This document shows positions 1 through 6,774 of a stretch of 64,000 nucleotides of DNA, in pieces. Below the pieces are notes generated by a model, which ran no database searches, was not told the origin of the DNA, and saw nothing but the letters and a program-made list of their open reading frames with translations. Position 1 is the stretch's first letter. Each line of letters opens with the position of its first letter. Origin of the DNA: Microbacterium foliorum (GTDB lineage: Bacteria; Actinomycetota; Actinomycetes; Actinomycetales; Microbacteriaceae); assembly GCF_006385575.1 (NCBI RefSeq), contig NZ_CP041040.1:1984001-2048000 (forward strand), in the 5' to 3' direction. The position numbers were made by a program, and so were the translations under genes.

Positions 1-335
1 CACTCCGACTTCAGGAAGCTGGCGTCTCCGGCAGCGACGATCTGTGCGTTGTCGTTGGGGCCGAGCTCGGGTCGCATGGTCAGTCCGCCGACCTCGAGGC
101 TCGGGATGCTCTGCCTGATGCACTCGACGCTTCCGCGCACCAGCAGCTCAGCTGTCTGTTCCGGCGTCATCACGGCCCCCATCACGGCGTCATCGTGAGC
201 GACGAGCACCACCTGCCATGCGGGCTGTCGGTCGTCGGGATCCAGTGTGTACTGCACCAGCCCCTGCGGCGCGGCCTCGACCACGATGACGATCGAACCT
301 GCGACCGGCTGTTCGTCTGCTGCGTACTCGCCCAT
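1..335 (-). CDS. Hypothetical protein, C-terminus cut by window edge
   Basis: An open frame reads from an ATG at 335 to the window start with no stop, giving at least 111 residues. The ATG has a good ribosome site (AGGGGA about 6 bases upstream). The protein is acidic and soluble, starts MGEYAADEQPVAGS, and shows alternating beta-like stretches (SIVIVVEAAPQGL, WQVVLVAHDDAVM). I do not recognise a family. It is divergent from the AAA+ gene at 468, with about 130 bases between them. Confidence 0.6.
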   Translation of the reverse strand, partial: MGEYAADEQPVAGSIVIVVEAAPQGLVQYTLDPDDRQPAWQVVLVAHDDAVMGAVMTPEQTAELLVRGSVECIRQSIPSLEVGGLTMRPELGPNDNAQIVAAGDASFLKSE

Positions 336-410
336 GATGGATCCCCTGATCCGGGCGTCCCCACGCCCATTGTCCGCTCAGGGTACTGCGAAAAGTTTCT
401 TTGCGAACGC

Positions 411-441
411 CTTACGGCGATCGAATCCCAACCGATATATG
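411..441 (+). promoter_or_regulatory. Weak candidate flagellar-type promoter for the AAA+ gene
   Basis: CTTAC (411-415) is followed after 18 bases by GATA (434-437) in ACCGATATATG. This resembles the 13-base-spacer flagellar promoters of this locus (GTTAC, 18 bases, GATA) but both boxes are degenerate. A start near 445 would leave a short leader with the AAAGGAGAAGG ribosome site. Confidence 0.25.
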
Positions 442-467
442 AGTACGGGGAGCAAAGGAGAAGGATC

Positions 468-1556
468 TTGACCAGCACCTACATCGAGACGGGCGGACAC
501 GTCCGCGTGTACGACGCGGCCGTCCGCACGCATCACGAGTTCCCTCTCGGCACTTATCGGGTGCATTTCACCTCGAAAGAGGGATTCAGCCTGATCAAGA
601 TCGACGACCTCACCGTGGGCACCGAACGCGTCTACGGCGGCCGCGACAGGAAGGTCGACAAGATCTTCCGCTCCTATGCCCTCACCGATCGCAGCCTCGG
701 TGTGATGCTCTCCGGCGACAAGGGAATCGGCAAGACGCTGTTCCTGCGCATGGTCGCCGAGGAGGCCCGCGAGCAGTGCCTGCCCGTGGTGATCGTCTCA
801 GAGGACAACGACGGCATCGTCGAGTTCCTCGACACCCTCGACGAGTGCCTGATCATCTTCGACGAGTTCGAGAAGGTCTTCCCTGCGGGGCGCCGAGGCG
901 GTGCAGAGGGAGGCAATCGGCAGAACCAGTTCCTGTCGCTGTTCGACGGCCTCTCGTCGGTGAAGCGCATCTACTGCCTGACCGTGAACGACATCAGCGA
1001 TGTCAGCACCTACATCGTCAACCGCCCGGGGCGATTCCATTACCACATGCGGTTCGAGTACCCCGGTCCCGACGAGGTGCGGCAGTATCTGATCGACCAG
1101 GCCCCGCATGCCGACCCCGATGAGATCGAGAACGTCGCCCTGTTCTCCCGCCGGGCTCGCCTCAACTACGACCATCTCCGTGCCATCGCGTTCGAGCTCG
1201 AGCAGCCGGACGCGCAGTTCGCAGATGTCGTGGAGGACCTCAACATCAAGGCGATCGAACCCAGCACCTATCGGATAGAAGCCCGTTTCCCCGACGGCAA
1301 GGTCTGGTCCGACGAGGTCGAGATGAACCTCTTCGAGCGCGGAGATGTCGGCCGCACCTTCGAACTGCGACACGCCACGCGGTCGATCTTCGCGTCCTTC
1401 GTGCCCAAAGACCTGATCTTCGAACCGGACGGCAGCATCTTCGTGCCGATCCACAAGCTCGAGCTGCTCGATGATGAAGACGAGGAGCCCGAGGTCTACC
1501 CGACGACGGTCAACCTCATCCTGGTGGGTCAGGCGAGCTACGGATTCAGTCTCTGA
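468..1556 (+). CDS. AAA+ family ATPase
   Basis: A 362-aa single-domain AAA+ ATPase. Walker A is GDKGIGKT (residues 83-90), Walker B is LIIFDEFEK (about 128-136), sensor 1 is LTVND (171-175), and an arginine-finger-like NRPGRFHY follows (185-192). The roughly 75-residue N-terminal region and 150-residue C-terminal region are unassigned. I chose the TTG at 468 because AAAGGAGAAGG lies just upstream; the frame stays open to 195, but that extension overlaps the divergent gene at 1-335 and lacks a ribosome site. From memory the layout resembles AAA ATPases of large phages (an inference). The substrate is unknown. The gene is convergent with the sigma factor gene. Confidence 0.8.
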   Translation: MTSTYIETGGHVRVYDAAVRTHHEFPLGTYRVHFTSKEGFSLIKIDDLTVGTERVYGGRDRKVDKIFRSYALTDRSLGVMLSGDKGIGKTLFLRMVAEEAREQCLPVVIVSEDNDGIVEFLDTLDECLIIFDEFEKVFPAGRRGGAEGGNRQNQFLSLFDGLSSVKRIYCLTVNDISDVSTYIVNRPGRFHYHMRFEYPGPDEVRQYLIDQAPHADPDEIENVALFSRRARLNYDHLRAIAFELEQPDAQFADVVEDLNIKAIEPSTYRIEARFPDGKVWSDEVEMNLFERGDVGRTFELRHATRSIFASFVPKDLIFEPDGSIFVPIHKLELLDDEDEEPEVYPTTVNLILVGQASYGFSL

Positions 1557-1590
1557 CCGGACCGGTCGGAATGTCTGGCAGCGGCCCTGA

Positions 1591-2442
1591 TCAGACGCCG
1601 ACGGCGTGCGACAGGATCGCGCGCGTGAACCGTTGGCCGCTGGCGGCGAGACGCTCGAAGTATGCGTCCAGCGCAGACGCCGATGAGCGCGCGACCGGCG
1701 CGGACTCGGTCGGCGGAGTGTCGGCGTAGTGACGGTCGAGCGCATCGCGGAGCATACGCACCGCTGCGGCTCGCTGCTGCGAGACGGCGGCGTGCGATAC
1801 GCCCAGCTCGTCCGCGAGCTCCGTCACCGTGCGGTCGTCGAAGTAGATGGCCGTGATGATCGACCGCTTGCGCTCCGGCAGCGCAGCGACGGCCCGTCGC
1901 AGGAACTCATCGCGCTCCGATGCGATCGCGAGTTCTTCCGGCAGGTACCCGGTCCACACGATCTCCGGCGCGTCCGGCGCATCGAGACTGGTGAGCATAC
2001 GCTCGGCGTCGGCCAGGCCCTCTCGTGCGACAGCGGTGTCGACGCCCATGGCCGCCGCGATCTCCCCCACGGTGGGCGTGCGTCCGAGCGCCGCCGACAG
2101 GGTCTGCCTGACCTTGGCCGTCTGCTTGGCCCGCACACGAACATCTCGCGGTGCCCAGTCCATCGACCGCAGCTCGTCTTTCAACGCCCAATTCACGCGC
2201 GCACGCGCGAACGCTCCGAAGGGCACTCCCAGGCTCGCATCGAACTTCTCAGCCGCACGGACCAGCGCCAACGCACCGGCGGAGGCGAGGTCATCGCGGG
2301 AGACATGAGAGATGCGTGAAGACACGTACGCCGTCGCCGCGCCGACGATGTGCAGGTGATCGACCACGAGTTGGTCGCGCGCGCGCTCAGGCACCGGATT
2401 CGCCTCTTTCACTGTAAGTGCAAGCCCTCCCCAGCGACTCAC
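1591..2442 (-). CDS. RNA polymerase sigma factor, FliA/WhiG-like (first of two)
   Basis: 283 aa. Region 2 is visible (RDDLASAGALALVRAAEKFDA, then GVPFGAFARARVNWALKDELR), then a region-3-like helix (GRTPTVGEIAAAMGV), and a region-4 helix-turn-helix (RTVTELADELGVSHAAVSQQR). This order is that of the group 3 sigma-28/WhiG family rather than an ECF sigma. The GTG start at 2442 has GGAGAGG seven bases upstream; a GTG further in (at VKEANP) is possible. A C-terminal tail of about 55 residues follows region 4. It lies beyond the 3' end of the flagellar locus, and a paralogue at 31725 flanks the other end, so a role in flagellar transcription is likely. Confidence 0.85.
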   Translation of the reverse strand: MSRWGGLALTVKEANPVPERARDQLVVDHLHIVGAATAYVSSRISHVSRDDLASAGALALVRAAEKFDASLGVPFGAFARARVNWALKDELRSMDWAPRDVRVRAKQTAKVRQTLSAALGRTPTVGEIAAAMGVDTAVAREGLADAERMLTSLDAPDAPEIVWTGYLPEELAIASERDEFLRRAVAALPERKRSIITAIYFDDRTVTELADELGVSHAAVSQQRAAAVRMLRDALDRHYADTPPTESAPVARSSASALDAYFERLAASGQRFTRAILSHAVGV

Positions 2443-2510
2443 AGCGTGGCCTCTCCCCAGCGACCGGAACTGCTTTCAACTACATGCTAGGGGCGAGACG
2501 GGCATGAAAG

Positions 2511-2538
2511 ATCCCCGGAGGCCAAAACCCCCGGGGAT
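2511..2538 (-). terminator. Terminator of the HU-like gene
   Basis: An 8-bp perfect stem (ATCCCCGG / CCGGGGAT) with a 12-base loop lies just downstream of the HU-like gene. On the minus strand it is followed by CTTTC, a short T-run. Confidence 0.6.
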
Positions 2539-2564
2539 TCTCGTTTACGTTCAGATAACGATGA

Positions 2565-2879
2565 CTAGTCGTTCACCTTGACTCGACGGTTCACCTCTCG
2601 AGTCGCAGAGAACTTCAGCACCGTGTAGTCGTTGACCTCGGCGTCTCCGTCGTCCTTCGCGAACTGCACACGATGCCCCTTGTGCGTCTGCGGATAGAAC
2701 TTGCCGAAATTGGTGAGCGTGACCGTGTTGCCCTTGCCGACGAGGTCGAGGAGCTCGTCGATCATCGCCGTGTACGCGGTCTGTGCCGCCTGAACCGAGA
2801 TGCCGCCGCGTCGTGCGAACCTCTGCACGAACTCCCGCTTGCTGACCCGATTCGTCTCGAGCGTCCTTGAAGTGCTCAT
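2565..2879 (-). CDS. HU/IHF-family DNA-binding protein (divergent)
   Basis: 104 aa, within the HU size range. The helical N-terminal half (KREFVQRFARRGGISVQAAQ ... IDELLDLVGKGNTVTLTNFG) and the following KFYPQTHKGHRVQF match the HU fold, which dimerises and bends DNA. The beta-arm region is short and lacks the usual GRNP tip, and the C-terminus is acidic then basic (KDDGDAEVNDY, REVNRRVKVND). It is therefore probably not the housekeeping HU. It is a single gene with its own terminator, between the sigma gene and fliW. Confidence 0.75.
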   Translation of the reverse strand: MSTSRTLETNRVSKREFVQRFARRGGISVQAAQTAYTAMIDELLDLVGKGNTVTLTNFGKFYPQTHKGHRVQFAKDDGDAEVNDYTVLKFSATREVNRRVKVND

Positions 2880-3049
2880 GTTGTCTTCCGTCCCATGGAA
2901 TGTCGCTCGTCACCGAGCACCGTGCGCTGTACCCCTACCAACCGCATCCGTGACGTGCCCCAGGCCCCGATCTCCTGCGACGACGCCGGGATCCCGCCAG
3001 TACCCCAGCCTGTGCCTTCAGAGGATAGTCGCTCTTCCTTGGTATATGC

Positions 3050-3087
3050 GGTGAATTCCAGAATCCTCTGCTTGTCGAGAATTCACC
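3050..3087. other. Perfect 9-bp inverted repeat downstream of fliW
   Basis: GGTGAATTC (3050-3058) and GAATTCACC (3079-3087) are separated by 20 bases. It lies 33 bases past the fliW stop. There is no T-run on either strand, so it is either a weak transcript end or an operator in the gap between the HU-like gene and fliW. I see no other feature in the 240-base gap 2880-3119. Confidence 0.35.
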
Positions 3088-3119
3088 CCGTCGGAAGAGT
3101 CGTCGAACGCGACGCCCGC

Positions 3120-3518
3120 TCAGCCGCCCAGGAGAGCGCGAATCGGGTATCGCTGGTCCTCGAGGATCGCCTGCACCGCGAGGCCGGACTCGGCGTGAAT
3201 GAGGATCGGAGCACGCAGGTTGATGTAGACGCCGTCTACCGAGGGGTTCGCCACGACGAACACTCGGATGTCGGAATCGTCTGCGGCGCCGATCTGCCCT
3301 CGCACTTCGGCCGGGATCGTCGGCTCGTAACCGTAGTCGCCGGAGGCCGGATCGAGGAGGAACAGCCGCACATCCGCATCCGTTGCCCGCAGCGCGTGCA
3401 GCCCCTCCGCTCCGTCGATCTGCTCGAGAGTGAACGCGGTGTGCGGGCTGAGCCCTGGCATCGGCGAAGCGAACTCGACGTCCAGCGCCGCAGTCCTCTG
3501 GTCGGTGGACGCACTCAT
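3120..3518 (-). CDS. fliW: Flagellar assembly factor FliW
   Basis: 132 aa, typical FliW length. The motifs FASPMPGLSPHTAFTLE, RLFLLDP, VFVVANPS and YINLRAPILIHAESGLAVQ follow the family order. FliW is the protein antagonist of CsrA: it binds either CsrA or unassembled flagellin and so couples flagellin translation to secretion (known from Bacillus subtilis). It is the last gene of the flgN-flgK-flgL-fliW operon and overlaps flgL by four bases. Its partner csrA is the next operon upstream (6438-6686). Confidence 0.93.
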   Translation of the reverse strand: MSASTDQRTAALDVEFASPMPGLSPHTAFTLEQIDGAEGLHALRATDADVRLFLLDPASGDYGYEPTIPAEVRGQIGAADDSDIRVFVVANPSVDGVYINLRAPILIHAESGLAVQAILEDQRYPIRALLGG

Positions 3519-4402
3519 CGCAGGAACTCCATCAGATTGGTCTGCAGCGATCGAGCGGTCACCTGCAGGGCGGACTGGAACACGAGCTCGGCCGACTGCA
3601 GCCGCACGAGCACCTCGAGGCTGTCGACGTTCTCGACCTCGGTGCGGCGGGCTTCGAGGTCGATCGACGCCGAGAGGTTCTGCGCCGAGGCGCGCTCGAT
3701 CTGCACCTGACGCGCTCCTGTCGATCCTCGAGCCGCGTTGACATCCTTCAGGCGCGCATCGATGTCGCCGAGACGCGAGCCGACCTCGACGCCGCTGCGC
3801 AGATCTGCCGCGATGTCGTTAAGCAGGGCGAACGCGCTGCCGGCGCCCTCGCCGAACGCCTGCGAGCCGTCGAAATCGACGCGCACCGTCTCGTTGTCGC
3901 TGATGCGGCGGTGCACTCCGGCCCCCGCCCCGCCGTTGAAGGTGAACGTGGCGGGATCGAACGCGGATCCCGCGTCGCTCGTGCCTGCGAAGACGCTGCG
4001 GCCGAGCACCCTCGTGTTCGCCTTGGCGAGCAGCTCCGCGCTGATCGACTCGAGCTCCTGCGCGATGGATTCGCGCGCCGTCGGGCTGAGCGCCCCGGAG
4101 TTGGCTCCCTGAGCCGTGAGATCCCGTGCGCGATTGAGCAGGTCGGCGCTGGCCCCGAGAGCGGTGTCGACGGTTGTCACCCACGCCATGCCGTCGCTGA
4201 GGTTGCGAGCGAACTGGGCGACGCGCGCCTGGTCGCCGTGCACGCCGAGCGCGGTGGCCGCGGCAGCAGGGTCTTCGCTCGGCGAGCGGAAGGCGCGCTG
4301 CGAAGCCGCCTGATTCTGCAGGCGTTCGCGGTCTGCGAGGTTGGTCTGCAGCGTCCGCAGCGACTGCTGCGTCATGGTGCTGCTGGTGATACGACCGATC
4401 AT
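3515..4402 (-). CDS. flgL: Flagellar hook-filament junction protein FlgL
   Basis: 295 aa from the ATG at 4402. GGGGAGA lies seven bases upstream, which favours it over the GTG two codons earlier at 4408. The N-terminus (MIGRITSSTMTQQSLRTLQTN) and the C-terminal helix (LVRLQSAELVFQSALQVTAR) are flagellin-like D0/D1 segments. FlgL is the second junction protein between hook and filament and is exported by the flagellar type III system. It starts 17 bases after flgK. Confidence 0.92.
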   Translation of the reverse strand: MIGRITSSTMTQQSLRTLQTNLADRERLQNQAASQRAFRSPSEDPAAAATALGVHGDQARVAQFARNLSDGMAWVTTVDTALGASADLLNRARDLTAQGANSGALSPTARESIAQELESISAELLAKANTRVLGRSVFAGTSDAGSAFDPATFTFNGGAGAGVHRRISDNETVRVDFDGSQAFGEGAGSAFALLNDIAADLRSGVEVGSRLGDIDARLKDVNAARGSTGARQVQIERASAQNLSASIDLEARRTEVENVDSLEVLVRLQSAELVFQSALQVTARSLQTNLMEFLR

Positions 4403-4419
4403 GTTCACTCTCCCCAGAG

Positions 4420-5826
4420 TCAGCGGCCGACGAGGCCTGTGCGGTTGATCAACAGGTCCAGTGCCTCATCGACAGCGGTCAGCACACGAGCCGCTGCCTG
4501 ATAGGCGGTCTGGTAGGTCAGGAGGTTGATCGTCTCCTCATCGCCGTCGACCGACGAGTTCGACTGCTGGGCGGTGACCGCCGCGACAGCTCCCATGTCG
4601 GCGATGTCGGCGCGCTGCAGGTCGCCTGCGACGGATACCGCGAACCCCGTGACGAAGGTCGACCAGGTCTTGGTGGGCCCTGTCGCCGATGAGCTGAGCG
4701 CGCTGATGCGGTCGGCGATCGTCGTGTCCTTGGCGCCGGCACCCGGAGCCGCCAAGGCGAGCTGGTCGAGACCGGTCGGAACCACGCTGAGGCCGAGAGC
4801 GGCCGGACCGGCACCGTTGAGCGCGAAGAAGTCGCCCCCGGCAGCGCCGGAAGACGTGACTCCCGTGCGGTGCACGTCGTTCACGGCGGTCGCCAGCGCG
4901 GTCGCCGTCTCGTTGTAGGCCGCCGCGACGCCCGCGAGGGTGCCACCGTCGGATGCGGGGGCGAGCGCGCTGATCGTGCCGCCGACGATGCCGCCCGTGA
5001 TCGGCACTGCCAGCCCCGGTCGATCGGCCCACGCGACGGTGATCCGACCGGCGTCGGCGATGTCACGCGGCCCGCTCGCGACGAGCGCTCGGCTGCTGTC
5101 GCCCGAGACGAGCGCGTTGCCGTCGACGCGAAGAGTGAGTGTTCCGTCCGCCTCGACATTGCCCTTGGCACCGACCGCGGTCGAGAGCTGCTGGGCGAGG
5201 ACGTTGCGCTGGTCGATCAGCTCGTTGGCGGTGCGGCCGGACTGCAGCGCGTCCCTGATCTGACCGTTGAGTGAGGCCACCTGACCCGCGACGGCATTGA
5301 CGTCGGCGAGCTGACTGTCGACCTGTCCGCGCATGTCGCTCCACTGCCCGGCGATCGTCTGATAGCCCGCGGCGATCTGACCGATGAGCACGTTCGCGTT
5401 CGTGAGCACGACCTGCGCCGCGGCCGGGTCCGGCGTGTTGGCGAGGTCGGACCAGCCGGCCCAGAAGCGATCGAGGTTCGCCGCGAGACCGTCCTTGGTC
5501 GGTTCGGCCATCACGCCTTCGGCGCTGCTGGCGGCCGTCGCGCGAGCGCTCCAGAAGCCCGACGTCGACAGCGCGTCTCGCACGCGAGCGTCGAGGATGT
5601 CGTCGCCCAGCCGCGCGATCCCGGTCACGCCGACACCGCCGCCGATGCCGAGCCCCGACGGCCAGAGTCCCGTCTGCCCCGGCGCTGAGAACGAGGTCTG
5701 CTCCACACGCTGGCGGGTGTAGCCGGGGGTGGCCTGATTGGCGATGTTCTGGCCGGTCACTGTCATCCCCGCGCGTGCCGCGGAGAGCGCGGATTCGGCG
5801 AGGCGGAGTCCTGCGAATGAAGACAT
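4420..5826 (-). CDS. flgK: Flagellar hook-associated protein FlgK
   Basis: 468 aa from the ATG at 5826; the frame upstream is open but lacks a start signal. The N-terminal rod-type motif (SAARAGMTVTGQNIANQATPG, then YTRQRVEQ) and the C-terminal helix (EETINLLTYQTAYQAAARVL) are diagnostic. It is the first hook-filament junction protein. It is shorter than the roughly 550 aa of enterobacterial FlgK, as expected when the variable middle domain is reduced. It starts seven bases after the upstream chaperone gene. Confidence 0.92.
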   Translation of the reverse strand: MSSFAGLRLAESALSAARAGMTVTGQNIANQATPGYTRQRVEQTSFSAPGQTGLWPSGLGIGGGVGVTGIARLGDDILDARVRDALSTSGFWSARATAASSAEGVMAEPTKDGLAANLDRFWAGWSDLANTPDPAAAQVVLTNANVLIGQIAAGYQTIAGQWSDMRGQVDSQLADVNAVAGQVASLNGQIRDALQSGRTANELIDQRNVLAQQLSTAVGAKGNVEADGTLTLRVDGNALVSGDSSRALVASGPRDIADAGRITVAWADRPGLAVPITGGIVGGTISALAPASDGGTLAGVAAAYNETATALATAVNDVHRTGVTSSGAAGGDFFALNGAGPAALGLSVVPTGLDQLALAAPGAGAKDTTIADRISALSSSATGPTKTWSTFVTGFAVSVAGDLQRADIADMGAVAAVTAQQSNSSVDGDEETINLLTYQTAYQAAARVLTAVDEALDLLINRTGLVGR

Positions 5827-5833
5827 GTCTACT

Positions 5834-6316
5834 TCACACCCTTGTGTCGAGGAGTCGGGCGTCGCCGCCGCGGACGACATCGCCGTGCGTGTCGTACTCG
5901 CCGGTCGGAACGCCGAGACCTGCGATCGTCTCCTGAGTCACACGGATCGCCGTGCGCAGACGCTGCTCGTTGACCTTCTTCATATCGCCGATCTCGTCGG
6001 CGAGAGTCGTCATGGCGTCCAGGTGGCCCGAGAGGATCTCGCGCCAGGCATCGGTCGGCGCGGCCTCGATCAGATCACGCAGCGTCGTCGCCTCCGGCAC
6101 GCCCCATTCGTCAGCCACCGCGATGACCAGCGTGTCACGCGAGAGGGCGACGGTGGGCATGGCCGCGAGAACCCGCTCGATCTCGTTCGCCGCATGGTGG
6201 ATCCAACGGTTGCGTCCGGTCGCGAGCAGCATCTGCTGCTCGTCGAGCTTGAAGAGCAGGACCTCGAGAAGGTCGCGCTCTCGCATCAGTTGCATGCTCA
6301 GGTCGTGAGCGGCCAC
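5834..6316 (-). CDS. flgN: FlgN-family flagellar export chaperone
   Basis: 160 aa, mostly alpha-helical, with the FlgN-like N-terminus LSMQLMRERDLLEVLLFKLDEQQMLLATGR. FlgN chaperones hold FlgK and FlgL for export, and the gene directly precedes flgK-flgL. The start is a GTG at 6316 with GAGG nine bases upstream. It is the first gene of the flgN-flgK-flgL-fliW operon, behind a flagellar promoter and a strong leader hairpin. The name rests partly on position, because FlgN sequences are poorly conserved. Confidence 0.8.
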   Translation of the reverse strand: MAAHDLSMQLMRERDLLEVLLFKLDEQQMLLATGRNRWIHHAANEIERVLAAMPTVALSRDTLVIAVADEWGVPEATTLRDLIEAAPTDAWREILSGHLDAMTTLADEIGDMKKVNEQRLRTAIRVTQETIAGLGVPTGEYDTHGDVVRGGDARLLDTRV

Positions 6317-6346
6317 GATTCGTCACCTCGTCATGTCGCGGTTTCC

Positions 6347-6366
6347 GTGACGGGATCGCCCGTCAC
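6347..6366 (-). promoter_or_regulatory. Perfect leader hairpin of the flgN operon
   Basis: GTGACGGG / CCCGTCAC form an 8-bp perfect stem with a 4-base loop, starting about 7 bases after the promoter -10 box and ending about 30 bases before the flgN start. Its loop has no GGA, unlike the other flagellar leaders; an ACGGAAA follows just after the stem. It may stabilise the mRNA or be an operator. Confidence 0.5.
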
Positions 6367-6372
6367 ATTCAC

Positions 6373-6402
6373 GACTATCGCGACAAGGAGCGAGCCAGTA
6401 AC
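6373..6402 (-). promoter_or_regulatory. Flagellar promoter of the flgN operon (13-base spacer)
   Basis: Reading on the minus strand: AGTTAC (GTTAC at 6402-6398), 13 bases, GTCGCGATAGTC (6384-6373). The -10 box is identical to those of the fliP, flgB and flbD promoters, but the spacer is one base shorter. Confidence 0.75.
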
Positions 6403-6437
6403 TCGGAGTGCAGGGAGATGACGCTCCGGGCGCCGGT

Positions 6438-6686
6438 TCAGGGGGCGGGGGTCGTTCGCCCCAAGGCGCTGAGGAGAGCCGATTCCGCGGACTCGTCAGA
6501 TGACGTCTGGACGGCTTCCTGGTTCGCATCACTGACAGCGAGGACGATCTCGGCCCGATTGATGCGCTTGTCCCGAGGAGCATCGATGCCGACGCGGACG
6601 CCGCTGGGCGTCACTGCGAGAATGGTGACGGTGATGTCGTCACCTATCACGATGCTCTCGTTGGCGCGTCTCGTGAGTACCAGCAT
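6438..6686 (-). CDS. csrA: Translational regulator CsrA
   Basis: 82 aa from the ATG at 6686 (GGAAGG upstream), giving the canonical start MLVLTRRANESIVIG. The RNA-binding residues Leu4, Arg6 and Arg44 are all present (Arg44 in INRAEIV). CsrA is a dimer that binds GGA motifs in hairpin loops and at ribosome sites. A tail of about 25 residues beyond the core is Ser/Glu-rich. The gene lies 88 bases after flhA and is probably the last gene of the fliP-to-flhA operon, though a private promoter in that gap cannot be excluded. Confidence 0.95.
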   Translation of the reverse strand: MLVLTRRANESIVIGDDITVTILAVTPSGVRVGIDAPRDKRINRAEIVLAVSDANQEAVQTSSDESAESALLSALGRTTPAP

Positions 6687-6774
6687 GCGTCGTCTGCCTT
6701 CCATGGCGTGAGCGCCGATGCGCCCTCTGCTCACAAACGTATCGCACTCAGCTCATAAATGAGCAGATTCGGCG

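Noticed and set aside
195-467. N-terminal extension of the AAA+ gene
   Set aside because: It overlaps the divergent gene at 1-335 and has no ribosome site, while the TTG at 468 has an excellent one.
468-2879. Prophage at the left end, suggested by the phage-like ATPase and HU-like protein
   Set aside because: No structural, lysis or integrase genes are present.
6751-6764. GCTCAT/ATGAGC hairpin between flhA and csrA as a terminator
   Set aside because: The stem is 6 bp with a 2-base loop and no T-run, too weak to call.
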